18,891 nt of DNA from Clostridium sp. CAG:452 (lineage in GTDB: Bacteria; Bacillota; Clostridia; TANB77; CAG-508). This document shows, one piece after another, positions 1 through 8,747 of this stretch. The position numbers were made by a program, and so were the translations under genes. The DNA is taken from NCBI GenBank assembly GCA_000434035.1, contig FR893519.1, positions 75,510 through 94,400 on the forward strand, in the 5' to 3' direction. Within the stretch, counting starts at the first letter, position 1; every line of letters starts with the position of its first letter. The notes below the pieces were generated by a model that was not told where the DNA came from, made no database searches, and saw only the letters and a program-made list of their open reading frames with translations.

Positions 1-2277
1 TGCCATAAAAATATGGCTGTGATTTTTACAAAAAAAATAGATGGTGATAAGAGCTCTATGGAAGGGCTTTGTTATAATTGTGCAAAGGAAAAAGGAATTA
101 ATCCCTTAGAAGTCCTTGCAAAACAAGCAAATTTATCAGAAGATGAATTAAATGACATGTCAAAACAATTTGAGAATCTTTTTGGAGATATCGCTCAAAA
201 TATTGATATAGAGAATATAAATCCGGAAAACATGAGTGAAGATGGTGGAATTCCTTTAGGCTCTATCTTTTCTAATATGTTTGGGGACAATTCGTCTACT
301 GGTAAAGAAACAGAAAGTGACTCTTCTGGTAAAAGAAAAGTAAAAACAGAAAAAAGACCTAAAGAAAAGAAAAAAAGCTTTTTAGATATTTATGGTACTA
401 ACTTAACTAATAAAGCTAGAAAAAATGAGTTAGATATTGTAATTGGCCGTGATAAAGAAATTGAAAGAGTTATTCAAATTTTAAATAGACGTTCTAAAAA
501 TAATCCATGTTTAATTGGTGAACCTGGTGTTGGTAAAACAGCTATTGCACAAGGTTTAGCAATTAAAATAGCAGAAAAAAAAGTTCCTGCAAAGCTTTTA
601 AATAAAGAAGTTTATCTTTTAGATATGACTGCAGTAATTGCCGGTACTCAATTTAGAGGTCAATTTGAGGGAAGAATGAAAGCTTTAATAGATGAATGTA
701 AACAGGCTGGAAATATTATTTTAGTTATTGATGAAATTCATAATATTATTGGTGCTGGTGACGCAGAGCATTCTATGAATGCTGCAAATATTTTAAAGCC
801 TTCTCTTTCTAATGGGGAAATTCAATTAATAGGAACTACTACTTTAAAGGAATACAAAAAATACATAGAAAAAGATTCCGCTTTGGAAAGAAGATTTCAA
901 CCAGTGCTAGTAGAAGAACCTTCTATTGATGATACTATTGAAATTTTAAAGGGAATTAAAAAGTATTATGAAGATTTCCACAAGGTTCAAATCTCTAATG
1001 ATGTTATAGAAAAAACTGTAAAAATGTCTGAAAAATATATTCATGATAGATTTTTACCAGATAAAGCTATAGATATTTTAGATGAAGCTTGCTCTAAAAT
1101 AAATTTGGATAATAAAGAATTATATGAGCTTGAAATATTAAAATCTCAATTAGCAAAGATTCAAGAAGAAAAAGAAGAAGCTGTAGAGTCTGACTCGATT
1201 GAAGATTATCAAAAAGCTGCTGATTTAAAAACAGCAGAATGTAACATCTTAGCAAGAATTGATGAACTTAATAAAAAATTAGTTTTAACAAAACTTACAG
1301 TAAATGATGTTGCAGAAGTTATAGAACATGCTACAAAAATTCCTGTAAAAAAGATTACAGAAGCAGAAACAGAGAAGCTTCTTAACTTAGAATCTACTCT
1401 TCATAAGCACATTATTGGTCAAGATGCTGCTGTACAAGCTGTTTCTCGTGCTATTAGAAGAAACCGTGCTGGGCTTCAAAGCTCAAAAAGGCCACCTTCA
1501 TTTATATTTGTTGGTCCTACTGGTGTTGGTAAAACAGAGCTTGCTAAATCCTTAGCTTATGAAATGTTTGGAAATGAAGATTCAATTATTAGAATAGATA
1601 TGTCTGAATATATGGAAAGTCATTCTACTGCTAAGTTGATTGGCTCTCCTCCAGGTTATGTTGGATATGATGAAGCTGGTCAATTAACAGAAAAAGTTAG
1701 AAGAAAACCTTATTCTATAATTCTTTTAGATGAAATAGAAAAGGCTCATCCAGATGTATTTAATATTTTACTTCAAGTTTTAGATGATGGTAAACTTACA
1801 GATAGCCAAGGAAATACAGTTAGTTTTGAAAATACTATAATTATAATGACTTCTAATGCAGGTTCTAACTTAAATAATAATTCAATAGGTTTTGGTAAGC
1901 AAACTGTTGATAAAGGCAAAATAGAAAGTGCATTAAAAGATGTATTTAGACCCGAATTCTTAAACAGAGTTGATGAGATTGTTGTTTTCGATAGTCTAAC
2001 AAAAGAACAACTTTTACAAATAGTAGATTTACTACTAAAATCAACAGCTAAAGCTTTGGAAAACAAAGATATAAAATTAGAAGTTTCTAATGAAGCTAAG
2101 AATTTTGTGTTGGAAAAAGGAACTGATTTAAAATATGGTGCTAGACCTTTAAGACGTGCCATCCAAAGATACATAGAGGACGAAATTTCTGACCTAATAT
2201 TACGTCAAGAGGTTGAAGCTGGTCAAACAATTTTTGTAAATTTTGATGGAGAAAAATTAGTTTTTAATATACAATAA
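1..2277 (+). CDS. clpE: Clp ATPase, ClpE-type (5' end cut by window)
   Basis: AAA+ unfoldase that feeds substrates to the ClpP protease in the cytoplasm. Frame 1 is open from base 1 and already encodes Cys-His-Lys-Asn before the ATG at 13. With the CYNC pair near residues 23-26 (counted from that ATG) this makes the second half of an N-terminal CxxC...CxxC zinc finger, so the true start lies a few codons outside the window and the ATG at 13 is probably internal. Two AAA+ modules follow: Walker A GEPGVGKT (517-540) with Walker B VIDEIH (about 724-741), and Walker A GPTGVGKT (1513-1536) with Walker B ILLDEIEK (about 1720). A UVR-like segment lies between them near residues 395-425. The C-terminal D2 small domain (YGARPLRR) is complete. 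The zinc finger and the lack of ClpC-type N-terminal repeats favour ClpE over ClpC. No in-frame CGG codon. Confidence 0.9.
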   Translation, partial: CHKNMAVIFTKKIDGDKSSMEGLCYNCAKEKGINPLEVLAKQANLSEDELNDMSKQFENLFGDIAQNIDIENINPENMSEDGGIPLGSIFSNMFGDNSSTGKETESDSSGKRKVKTEKRPKEKKKSFLDIYGTNLTNKARKNELDIVIGRDKEIERVIQILNRRSKNNPCLIGEPGVGKTAIAQGLAIKIAEKKVPAKLLNKEVYLLDMTAVIAGTQFRGQFEGRMKALIDECKQAGNIILVIDEIHNIIGAGDAEHSMNAANILKPSLSNGEIQLIGTTTLKEYKKYIEKDSALERRFQPVLVEEPSIDDTIEILKGIKKYYEDFHKVQISNDVIEKTVKMSEKYIHDRFLPDKAIDILDEACSKINLDNKELYELEILKSQLAKIQEEKEEAVESDSIEDYQKAADLKTAECNILARIDELNKKLVLTKLTVNDVAEVIEHATKIPVKKITEAETEKLLNLESTLHKHIIGQDAAVQAVSRAIRRNRAGLQSSKRPPSFIFVGPTGVGKTELAKSLAYEMFGNEDSIIRIDMSEYMESHSTAKLIGSPPGYVGYDEAGQLTEKVRRKPYSIILLDEIEKAHPDVFNILLQVLDDGKLTDSQGNTVSFENTIIIMTSNAGSNLNNNSIGFGKQTVDKGKIESALKDVFRPEFLNRVDEIVVFDSLTKEQLLQIVDLLLKSTAKALENKDIKLEVSNEAKNFVLEKGTDLKYGARPLRRAIQRYIEDEISDLILRQEVEAGQTIFVNFDGEKLVFNIQ

Positions 2278-2291
2278 GCGGGGAGAATATT

Positions 2292-2876
2292 ATGTTTAAA
2301 CATTTGCCAAATATTTTAACCATTATCCGATTTTTGTTAATACCAGTAATTGTATTATTTGCTCTTAACAATAATTATATTGCAGCAATTGTAGTTCTTA
2401 CTATTTCTGGTATAACAGATATTTTGGATGGTTATATTGCAAGACGTTTTAATTTAATATCTGATTTTGGTAAGCTTATGGATCCTTTTGCTGATAAAGC
2501 TACTCAACTTACAATTCTTGTAGTTCTTTCTATAAAAGAAATTATTCCTTTTTGGATTATGATTGTAGTTTTGTTAAAAGAGGTTCTTATGATTGCAGGT
2601 GCATCTTTCCTTTATGGAAAAGAGCTCGTTGTATCTAGTAAGTGGTATGGAAAGCTTGCTACTGTTCTATTTTATGTAGCAATTGTATGTTCATTGTTTA
2701 TTTTGTATTGGAATTCTAGCTTAGTTGGCCACCCAGAATATAGCCTTCCAACTCTTCCGCACTTTGATACATACATATATTATTTAGCAGTATTTACTAC
2801 ATTGTTCTCTTTTATAATGTATGTTAGAGCATTCTATATTCAAGATTATTTAAAAAAAGCTATAAAAGGAAAATAG
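2292..2876 (+). CDS. pgsA: CDP-diacylglycerol-glycerol-3-phosphate phosphatidyltransferase
   Basis: Membrane enzyme making phosphatidylglycerol phosphate from CDP-diacylglycerol and glycerol-3-phosphate, the committed step to phosphatidylglycerol. The 194 aa match the usual PgsA length. The CDP-alcohol phosphotransferase signature is complete: D46-G47, A50-R51, G60, D64 and D68 with the family spacing. Several hydrophobic segments surround it (about residues 8-40, 75-95, 120-145, 160-185). The start has a GGGGAGA ribosome binding site 14 bases after the clp stop, so the two genes are probably cotranscribed. The stop codon lies inside a bidirectional hairpin shared with the convergent BofC-like gene. 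Confidence 0.95.
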   Translation: MFKHLPNILTIIRFLLIPVIVLFALNNNYIAAIVVLTISGITDILDGYIARRFNLISDFGKLMDPFADKATQLTILVVLSIKEIIPFWIMIVVLLKEVLMIAGASFLYGKELVVSSKWYGKLATVLFYVAIVCSLFILYWNSSLVGHPEYSLPTLPHFDTYIYYLAVFTTLFSFIMYVRAFYIQDYLKKAIKGK

Positions 2877-2899
2877 AGGATTATTCAAAATCCTCTATT
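2872..2899. terminator. Bidirectional terminator between convergent genes
   Basis: Perfect 10-bp inverted repeat, AATAGAGGAT (2872-2881) and ATCCTCTATT (2890-2899), with an 8-base loop. It overlaps the stop codons of both pgsA and the convergent gene. GTTTTATTT follows on the plus strand and TTCCTTTT on the minus strand, so it may serve both. Confidence 0.75.
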
Positions 2900-3477
2900 G
2901 TTTTATTTAACTCTTTTTTTGTATATATCTCTATTCCATTTTTTAATTTTTCTAAATCTTCTGTTGTTAAATACTCACTAGATATATCTGTGCTTTTTAA
3001 AAGCTTTTCATTTTTTTGTTCATCTACTTCATATATTCTAACATAACCATTTTCGATTTTTAACTTGTAATGTTCATTACAAAATTCATTTAATTCTTTA
3101 TATAAAACAATTTGCTCTGGAGTAAATTTTTGTATTTCCCATTCTGGCAGTTGTTTTCTAAGTTCTTCCTCTGTTAAATTCACTAAACTTTGTTCTATAT
3201 TCTTAGATTTTTCTATTAGATGTCCACATGTTTTATAATATATTTTTAATGTTAGCAAACAATTGGGAGATATTTTTTCTTCTTGCCCATTTGTTACTAT
3301 TGTTGTAAGAGCTCCATTAGCCTCTAATTCTGCAAAGTCTGTACACTCGTCCTCTACTTTTTGTGCAATTTTCATCCCTTCATTGTTGTTTTTTTTATAG
3401 TTTATTTTATACAAATATACCCCTACTAAAAAGCCCAAAATTAATGCTACTACCATGATTACTGTATATTTTTTCAT
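2881..3477 (-). CDS. BofC C-terminal-domain-like membrane-anchored protein
   Basis: 198 aa, with one N-terminal hydrophobic segment (about residues 5-23, lysines either side) and the remainder probably outside the cytoplasm. The soluble part has a CGH motif followed by a stretch of the form LTEEEL...LPEW...FTPEQI, then FCNEHYKLKIENGYV and a C-terminal TTEDLEKLKNGI. This order resembles the BofC C-terminal domain. BofC controls a sigma-K checkpoint in Bacillus sporulation, but clostridial proteins with this domain are mostly uncharacterised. The fold call is by recalled resemblance, not by search. The start is preceded by GGTGAT. Convergent with pgsA. Confidence 0.6.
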   Translation of the reverse strand: MKKYTVIMVVALILGFLVGVYLYKINYKKNNNEGMKIAQKVEDECTDFAELEANGALTTIVTNGQEEKISPNCLLTLKIYYKTCGHLIEKSKNIEQSLVNLTEEELRKQLPEWEIQKFTPEQIVLYKELNEFCNEHYKLKIENGYVRIYEVDEQKNEKLLKSTDISSEYLTTEDLEKLKNGIEIYTKKELNKTIEDFE

Positions 3478-3524
3478 GATTCATCACCGTTTTTAGTATT
3501 TGCTAAATTTGTAAAAATATACTA

Positions 3525-3689
3525 TTAACTTTTTTCGCAAAGTGCAACTTTTTCTTTTATTGCATTTTCAACGAATTGATTTAATGACATATTACTTATT
3601 CTTGCCATCATAACTGCTTTTTTATGAAGCTCTGAACCTACTCTTACATTAAAACTGCCCTTATATGGCTTATCTGCCTGTTTTCCCTT
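3525..3689 (-). pseudogene. HicB-type ribbon-helix-helix remnant without a start
   Basis: An open stretch bounded by TAA at 3690-3692 and TAA at 3525-3527 encodes about 54 residues. They read YKGSFNVRVGSELHKKA, then SLNQFVENAIKEK, the pattern of the C-terminal DNA-binding segment of HicB antitoxins. There is no ATG, GTG or TTG before the conserved part; the only Met codons lie inside the helices. The N-terminal RNase-H-like half of HicB and any HicA toxin are absent, because comEC ends only 17 bases upstream. Most likely a decayed antitoxin fragment; a non-canonical start for a small stand-alone RHH protein is less likely. Confidence 0.6.
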
Positions 3690-3700
3690 TTATTTACCTT

Positions 3701-3723
3701 TTGCAACTAATTATTAGTTGCAA
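3701..3723. terminator. 10-bp hairpin over the restored comEC stop
   Basis: Inverted repeat TTGCAACTAA (3701-3710) and TTAGTTGCAA (3714-3723) with a 3-base loop, covering the restored comEC stop (3707-3709). The T-rich tract follows only on the plus strand. On the comEC strand there is no U-run, so it may be a processing or stability hairpin, or an old operator of the RHH gene just downstream. Confidence 0.45.
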
Positions 3724-6078
3724 TTTTAGTTTTTATTATTATTCCTTTATTAACTTTTATTTCTATTTCCCCCATTTGGTCTGTTCTATATATTTTGGCT
3801 CCGTATATTTTTTAACTTCTCTATTGTAATCTGATTTGGATGTCCAAATTTATTGTTCTCTCCTACTCCTATTAATGCAATTTGTGGTTCTACATATTTT
3901 AAAAATTCCTCACTTGTAGAAGTTTTTGAGCCATGATGTGCAACTTTTAATATTGTGCTTTTTAATTCATTCTTGTATTTCTTTGCCAAGTTTTCTTCTG
4001 CCTTCTCTATATCTCCTGTAAATAACATGCTGAAATTTTTGTATACCAATTTTGCAACAATTGCATTATTGTTTAAGTCTTGGAACTCAAATTTCTCTGC
4101 AGGATTTAATATCTTTGTATATAAATTTTTTTCTATAATTATTTTGTCTTCTGCTTTTACACTACTTACCTTTATGTTTTTCTGCTTTATGATTTCTAAA
4201 ATTTTTTTATATTCTTCGCTTTCTTTTGATTGTTTTGACATCACTATATTTTCTACTCTCATCTTTTCTATTATTTCTATTAACCCATTGCAATGATCAC
4301 TGTCAAAATGAGAAATTATAATGTAGTCTATTTTATTTATTCTTCTATCCAATAAGTATTGAAAAAGTACGTTTGTTTTTCCTTCTCCTCCATCTATTAG
4401 TATTTTTTTATTTTTAGGTGTAACTATCAAAGTACTATCACCTTGCCCAACATCAATAAAATAAATTTTTAATGTTGGATTTATTATTCTAACTATTCTT
4501 GTCAATAACAGTATAATTAGAAAAACTACTGCAATTACTTTAAAAGCATTTTTTATGTTTTTAATTGTAATTATTTTTATTATTTTTTTGTGGAATCTTC
4601 TTGTAGGATTTTGTTTTATAACAAAAAAGTAATTAAAGAATAAAATTAAAATGTAATATACTATTGCAAATAGTATATTTGGAGTTTTTACTAATATTGA
4701 TGAACCTGGTATTTTTTCTGTAACTTTTGAGACTAATATTAACAATTCTAAAAATATGTGTAATATTAAAAATAAAATTTTTGATATGGGATTCAAAATT
4801 GAAGATATAAATATTGATATGAATCCAAAAATTATTATTATTCCTAAAAGTGGACTTGCTAATATATTAGATATAAAAAATGTTAATGAAATAGTATTAA
4901 AATTTAATATTGTTATTGGCATAATCATAAGTTGTGCAGAAAAAGTAACACTTAATGCCTCTGCTATTTTTTGTTTTATTTTTAACTTTATAAAAAAATT
5001 TGTAATACTTTTATTGAATATAACTATTCCGGCTGTTCCCATGAATGAAAGTTTTAATCCTATATCATTTATTGCAAATGGGTTTTGAATTAAAATTATA
5101 ATTAGTGAAATACATATGCTTGTAAAAAAATTTTCTTTTCTATAACATATCTTTGCGCCTATTACTACAATTGCCATTATACATGCTCTTACAACTGAGT
5201 AGCTGGCACCTGTAATTATTATAAATATTAGTAAATTTATTATTGTAATAATATAGCCTATTCTTTTTGGCGTTTTGCTTTTTGAAATTAGATATGTTAT
5301 TCCTAAAATAATATATGAAGTATGTGCTCCAGATACAGCTAGTATATGGGACAAATTTGCCGTTCTAAAGCTTTCTATTATATCTTCTTGTATGTTATCC
5401 CTTTCGCCTATTAAAATGCCTAAGAGGAGATTTGCTGTCCTTTTAGGCATATTTCTATTTGCGTTATCTATCATTTTTTCTTTAATATTATTTATGCTTA
5501 TTAAAATGGGTGATAATTGATTTTTATTTATTATTTTTGACTCTTCTACTTTTATTGTTCCATATATATTTAATGTTTTTAAATATTGACTATAATCAAA
5601 TCCTTTATAGTTTCGTGCAACTTCTGGTGCAGAGTATTCACCTTTTATTTCAATTAAATCTCCATATTCTAAAAGTTTCTTATTCTTTTTATTAATATAA
5701 ACTATGAATTTTTTATTTTTATATTTCCCTGTTCTTGCTTTTACAGTATATTTATAATTATATTCTCCTTCACTTGGTCCTTTTATAACCACTGCCGTAG
5801 CACTTATGATGTTTTTGTCATCTTTATATATTTCTAAGTATTTATTTTTAAGATACAAGACTTGTGTATTTCCAATTAAAGCTACTAACATAAAAGCTAT
5901 TACTAAATTCTTTGTTATAAAAATTCTTAAATACCTAAATACGTTTTTATTCTTTTGTTTTTTATATGCATATATTAAAAGTGGAATACAGACAAAAAAT
6001 AGAGCTATGCTTTTATTAAAACATAGCCCATAAATTATTCCTATAATATACCCGAACAGTAATTATTAGTATTTCTAT
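3707..6078 (-). CDS. comEC: ComEC DNA-uptake channel, two +1 shifts at CGG
   Basis: Polytopic membrane channel that carries single-stranded DNA inward during transformation. The longest uninterrupted frame is 5891-3786, 701 aa, lacking both ends. Upstream, the same frame continues to 6060 with a membrane segment; skipping the C of CGG (plus-strand G 6054) joins it to codons 6055-6078, just after a GAGGTG site. At the 3' end the frame stops after NIRSQNI; skipping the C of CGG (G 3803) gives GAKIYRTDQMGEIEIKVNKG and a stop at 3707. The joined product is about 789 aa, the normal ComEC length. Order: N-terminal membrane segments, OB-like DUF4131 region, competence-domain helices, then a metallo-beta-lactamase domain (DVGQGDS, SHFDSDH, KVAHHGS). 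No ATG precedes the first shift; the best-placed start is ATA at 6076-6078, which is unusual. It lies 31 bases after the NlpC/P60 gene and is probably cotranscribed with it. Confidence 0.85.
3801..3803 (-). other. CGG +1 recoding site, comEC 3' end
   Basis: Coding strand reads AAT ATA CGG AGC, then hits TAG four codons later. Dropping the C (plus-strand G 3803) gives ATA GGA GCC AAA and 31 further residues typical of the ComEC C-terminus. Confidence 0.8.
6052..6054 (-). other. CGG +1 recoding site, comEC 5' end
   Basis: Coding strand reads ACT GTT CGG GTA and reaches a stop 12 codons after CGG. Dropping the C (plus-strand G 6054) gives GTT GGG TAT and enters the long comEC frame through a hydrophobic, Gly-rich membrane segment. 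Confidence 0.75.
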
Positions 6079-6109
6079 ATTATCACCTCAAAGTATTTCC
6101 CCCTGTTTT

Positions 6110-7444
6110 TTAAAATGCTCTTCTTGCTGTATAATAATATGTATTATAATATCCGCTGTTTATAGTATCTGTTGTTACTCCTCTTCTTGTATTTGCTGCG
6201 TGTACAATTATTCCATTTCCTACATATATTGCCACATGGCCAATACTTCCATTCGATCCATTATTAAAGAATACCAAATCACCTGGTATTAAATTACTTT
6301 TTGAAACTTCTGTACCCGTTTTTGCTTGTACAGAACATAATCTACTTAGTGAATATCCACATGCATTATACACATAATATACAAACCCTGAACAGTCGAA
6401 CCCATTACTTGGTGTTGTACCACCTGATGCATAATTATAACCTACATATTTTTTTGCATAACTTGCTATTTTATCCCCTGCTGTTTGGCTTACTGCTGTA
6501 CTTGATGCTTGGCTTACGTCCTTTTGTTCACTTGCTTGAGATTTTTCTTGTTCATTTGTTATTCTTGATGCACTGCTTCTGCTTGTTACTTGTACTTGAC
6601 TATCTGATATTAATCGTTTTGCTACATAGCCTTTATATTCTTTGTATTCTATTTTATAAAAGTCATTTTCCTCTCCTACTACTTTAACTTCTGTATTAGG
6701 ATTTAATGTAATAATTACTGTAGCTGATGTACTTGCTGTTTCTCTTACATTTACAGACATATCTGCATTTATATAACCTTTTTTAGCCTCAAATGTTACC
6801 TCATTTTGTTTTGGTTCCTCTGATTGTGCAGGTTCTTCTTGTTTTGGCTCTTCTTGTTGTTCTGCTACAACAGCATTTTCTACTAATGATTTTCTTACCC
6901 ATCCACTTTTGTTTTCAAATGTTATATTTACCCAATCATTTAATTCTTTATTTATTGTTACTGTTTTTCCTGATTCTATATTATTTGTTACACTAGCTGT
7001 TATTGATGGTAATATATATACTTTTATATTTGATTGTATTTGTACTTGTTTTGGAAATTCACTTGTTTGTTCTTGTGTTTCTTCATTTTGTTTTACTTCT
7101 TCTTGTGCCGGAGTTTGTTCTGTTGGTTGTTCTTCTTTTGGTTCTTCAGCTACTGTTTGTTCTGGTTCTTCTTGTTTTGGTTCTTCCTTTGCTTCAACAT
7201 ATTCTGCAAATAAATAACCTTCATAGTTGCCATATTTTACTTTATACCATTCTCCTGATTTTTCTATTATTTCTACTTGGCTTTTATCACTTATTGTCAT
7301 TATTATTTCGCCCGATTTTGCTGCTTCTTTTCTTAAAATTAGACCATTCGGTGCATTTACAGTTCCTGTTGTTGCAAGCGAATTAATTGTTAGTATTGAT
7401 AACATTAATAAAATTATAATAGAAATTCTTTTCAAATTTTTCAT
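6110..7444 (-). CDS. Secreted SH3-NlpC/P60 cell-wall hydrolase
   Basis: 444 aa exported peptidoglycan hydrolase. The start at 7444 is chosen over the upstream in-frame ATG at 7507 because AGAGG lies 8 bases upstream and because the longer reading would run through the gene's own promoter. Signal peptide residues 1-27 (MKNLKRIS then a hydrophobic core). Three bacterial SH3 domains (about 30-90, 145-200, 240-300) are joined by Glu/Gln/Pro-rich linkers that probably span the wall. The C-terminal NlpC/P60 domain (about 330-444) has catalytic Cys351 in FDCSGF, His403 in GHVAIY and a third polar residue in VHAAN. Likely a D,L-endopeptidase cleaving stem peptides. Its first-in-operon position before comEC may be incidental. 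Confidence 0.93.
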   Translation of the reverse strand: MKNLKRISIIILLMLSILTINSLATTGTVNAPNGLILRKEAAKSGEIIMTISDKSQVEIIEKSGEWYKVKYGNYEGYLFAEYVEAKEEPKQEEPEQTVAEEPKEEQPTEQTPAQEEVKQNEETQEQTSEFPKQVQIQSNIKVYILPSITASVTNNIESGKTVTINKELNDWVNITFENKSGWVRKSLVENAVVAEQQEEPKQEEPAQSEEPKQNEVTFEAKKGYINADMSVNVRETASTSATVIITLNPNTEVKVVGEENDFYKIEYKEYKGYVAKRLISDSQVQVTSRSSASRITNEQEKSQASEQKDVSQASSTAVSQTAGDKIASYAKKYVGYNYASGGTTPSNGFDCSGFVYYVYNACGYSLSRLCSVQAKTGTEVSKSNLIPGDLVFFNNGSNGSIGHVAIYVGNGIIVHAANTRRGVTTDTINSGYYNTYYYTARRAF

Positions 7445-7478
7445 CAGAAAAACCTCTTTCTCCACATTATTCTTGCTT

Positions 7479-7507
7479 ATTATATATTTATTTATAAGCT
7501 TTGTCAA
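7479..7507 (-). promoter_or_regulatory. Perfect sigma-A promoter of NlpC/P60-comEC
   Basis: TTGACA (7502-7507) and TATAAT (7479-7484) are separated by 17 bases, a full consensus match. It lies just downstream of the yraN stop and drives the hydrolase and probably comEC. Confidence 0.9.
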
Positions 7508-7518
7508 GGAAAGAAATT

Positions 7519-7875
7519 TTAATAAATCGCTTGCTTTATATAGTTTACTTTTACCTTTCCTTTGTTTATATACACTTCTGCTACATCTATTCTTATAGGC
7601 TGATTCTCCAATTTTTGTTTGTAAATATAATATTTAATTGAATTAATTAAATGTCTTTTTTTAGTATTTGTAACAGCCTCACTTGCTTCTCCGTAAGAAA
7701 TATCTGTTCTAGTTTTTACTTCTATAAAAACTAGTTCTTCCTTATCTTTGGCAATTATATCAATTTCTCCTTGATTACATGCAAAATTTCTTTCTACTAC
7801 TTTATATCCTAACTTTGTTATATAATCTGCTATAATATTTTCTCCTATTCTTCCTAACTCATGACTTACATACAT
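7519..7875 (-). CDS. yraN: YraN family (UPF0102) nuclease-fold protein
   Basis: 118 aa, the usual YraN length. It has the restriction-endonuclease-like core seen in the family: GRIGENIIADY, then NQGEIDIIAKD and VFIEVKTR, giving the E...D...ExK metal-site arrangement. The biochemical role is not settled; its neighbours here are DNA-processing genes. The dprA stop and the yraN start are 1 base apart, so it is the last gene of the comM-dprA-yraN unit. No in-frame CGG codon. Confidence 0.9.
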   Translation of the reverse strand: MYVSHELGRIGENIIADYITKLGYKVVERNFACNQGEIDIIAKDKEELVFIEVKTRTDISYGEASEAVTNTKKRHLINSIKYYIYKQKLENQPIRIDVAEVYINKGKVKVNYIKQAIY

Positions 7876-7876
7876 T

Positions 7877-8740
7877 TTATACCCTCACATATTCATTTCC
7901 TGGCATGCTTTTAACATAACCTCTCAATTCCATTAATAATAACTTTTGTGATACATTTGCTATATCTAGTTTGCATTTTTTTGCAATTACATTTATATTT
8001 ATTGGCATATATGTTATTTGATTATATATTTCTAAAAATTCAGGTTCTACACTTTTTTCATTTTTTTCTGGTGTGTTTTCCACAATTATTTTAAATTCTG
8101 TTAATATGTCATTTGCGCAAGTAACTAATTTTGCACCTTCTTTTATTAAATCATTTGTTCCTCCACTTGTTTTTAAGTTAATATTTCCCGGTATACTAAA
8201 AATTTTTTTATTCTGTTCTTTTGCATATCTTGCAGTAACCAAACTTCCGCTTCTGTTTCTCGTTGCTTCTACAACCAATGTTCCCATAGATAATCCACTT
8301 ATTATTCTATTTCTATATGGAAATTTTGATAAAACTGCTTTTGTTTTTGGCGGATATTCTGAGACGACTAATCCTCCATCTTCTACTATTTTATTAAATA
8401 AATCTATATTTTCTTCTGGATATATATAATCAAATCCACATCCTAATACTGCTATAGTATTTCCTTTTTCTTTTAACGCTCCATTGTGTGCAAAAGTGTC
8501 TATCCCTAGTGCCATTCCGCTTATTATACATATATTCTTTTTTGAAATATCTGTTGCAAATTTTTCTGCACACTCTGCTCCATATGGTGTACAATTTCTT
8601 GTTCCAACAATAGCTAGTGATTTTTTGTTTAGTAACTTCTTATTTCCCATTATGTATAATTCTTTAGGACTTTTTTCTATATTTAACAAATTTTGTGGAA
8701 ATTCTTTATCTGTATTTTTTATTAATTCTATATTTTTCAT
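7877..8740 (-). CDS. dprA: DNA processing protein DprA
   Basis: Cytoplasmic protein that binds incoming single-stranded DNA and loads RecA during transformation. 287 aa, with a shortened N-terminus (no clear SAM domain), the Rossmann-like core (VGTRNCTPYG, SGMALGIDTFAH, AVLGCGFD, YPPKTKA, FPYRNRIISGLS, VVEATRNRSGSLVTA, IPGNI) and a C-terminal winged-helix-like segment (about 225-287). Uninterrupted: all CGG trinucleotides in it fall across codon boundaries. It lies seven bases after comM on the same strand. Confidence 0.95.
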   Translation of the reverse strand: MKNIELIKNTDKEFPQNLLNIEKSPKELYIMGNKKLLNKKSLAIVGTRNCTPYGAECAEKFATDISKKNICIISGMALGIDTFAHNGALKEKGNTIAVLGCGFDYIYPEENIDLFNKIVEDGGLVVSEYPPKTKAVLSKFPYRNRIISGLSMGTLVVEATRNRSGSLVTARYAKEQNKKIFSIPGNINLKTSGGTNDLIKEGAKLVTCANDILTEFKIIVENTPEKNEKSVEPEFLEIYNQITYMPININVIAKKCKLDIANVSQKLLLMELRGYVKSMPGNEYVRV

Positions 8741-8747
8741 TTATCTC

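Noticed and set aside
3690..3723. A +1 shift as the cause of the missing HicB start
   Set aside because: There is no CGG, and the TTG-started frame upstream would need a -1 (or +2) change to enter the RHH frame.
5031..5040. CGG in the middle of comEC and similar CGG in dprA, NlpC/P60, xpt and others
   Set aside because: In every case the frame places it across two codons (for example GCC GGA, AGC GGA, TAC GGA), so it is not an in-frame CGG and does not contradict the pattern.
3955..5695. Several plus-strand open frames over comEC
   Set aside because: Antisense shadows of an AT-rich membrane protein gene; no domain or initiation signal.
6301..7386. Plus-strand open frames over the NlpC/P60 gene
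   Set aside because: Leu/Val-rich low-complexity shadows of the Glu/Gln/Pro-rich linkers on the other strand; no ribosome binding site or family resemblance.
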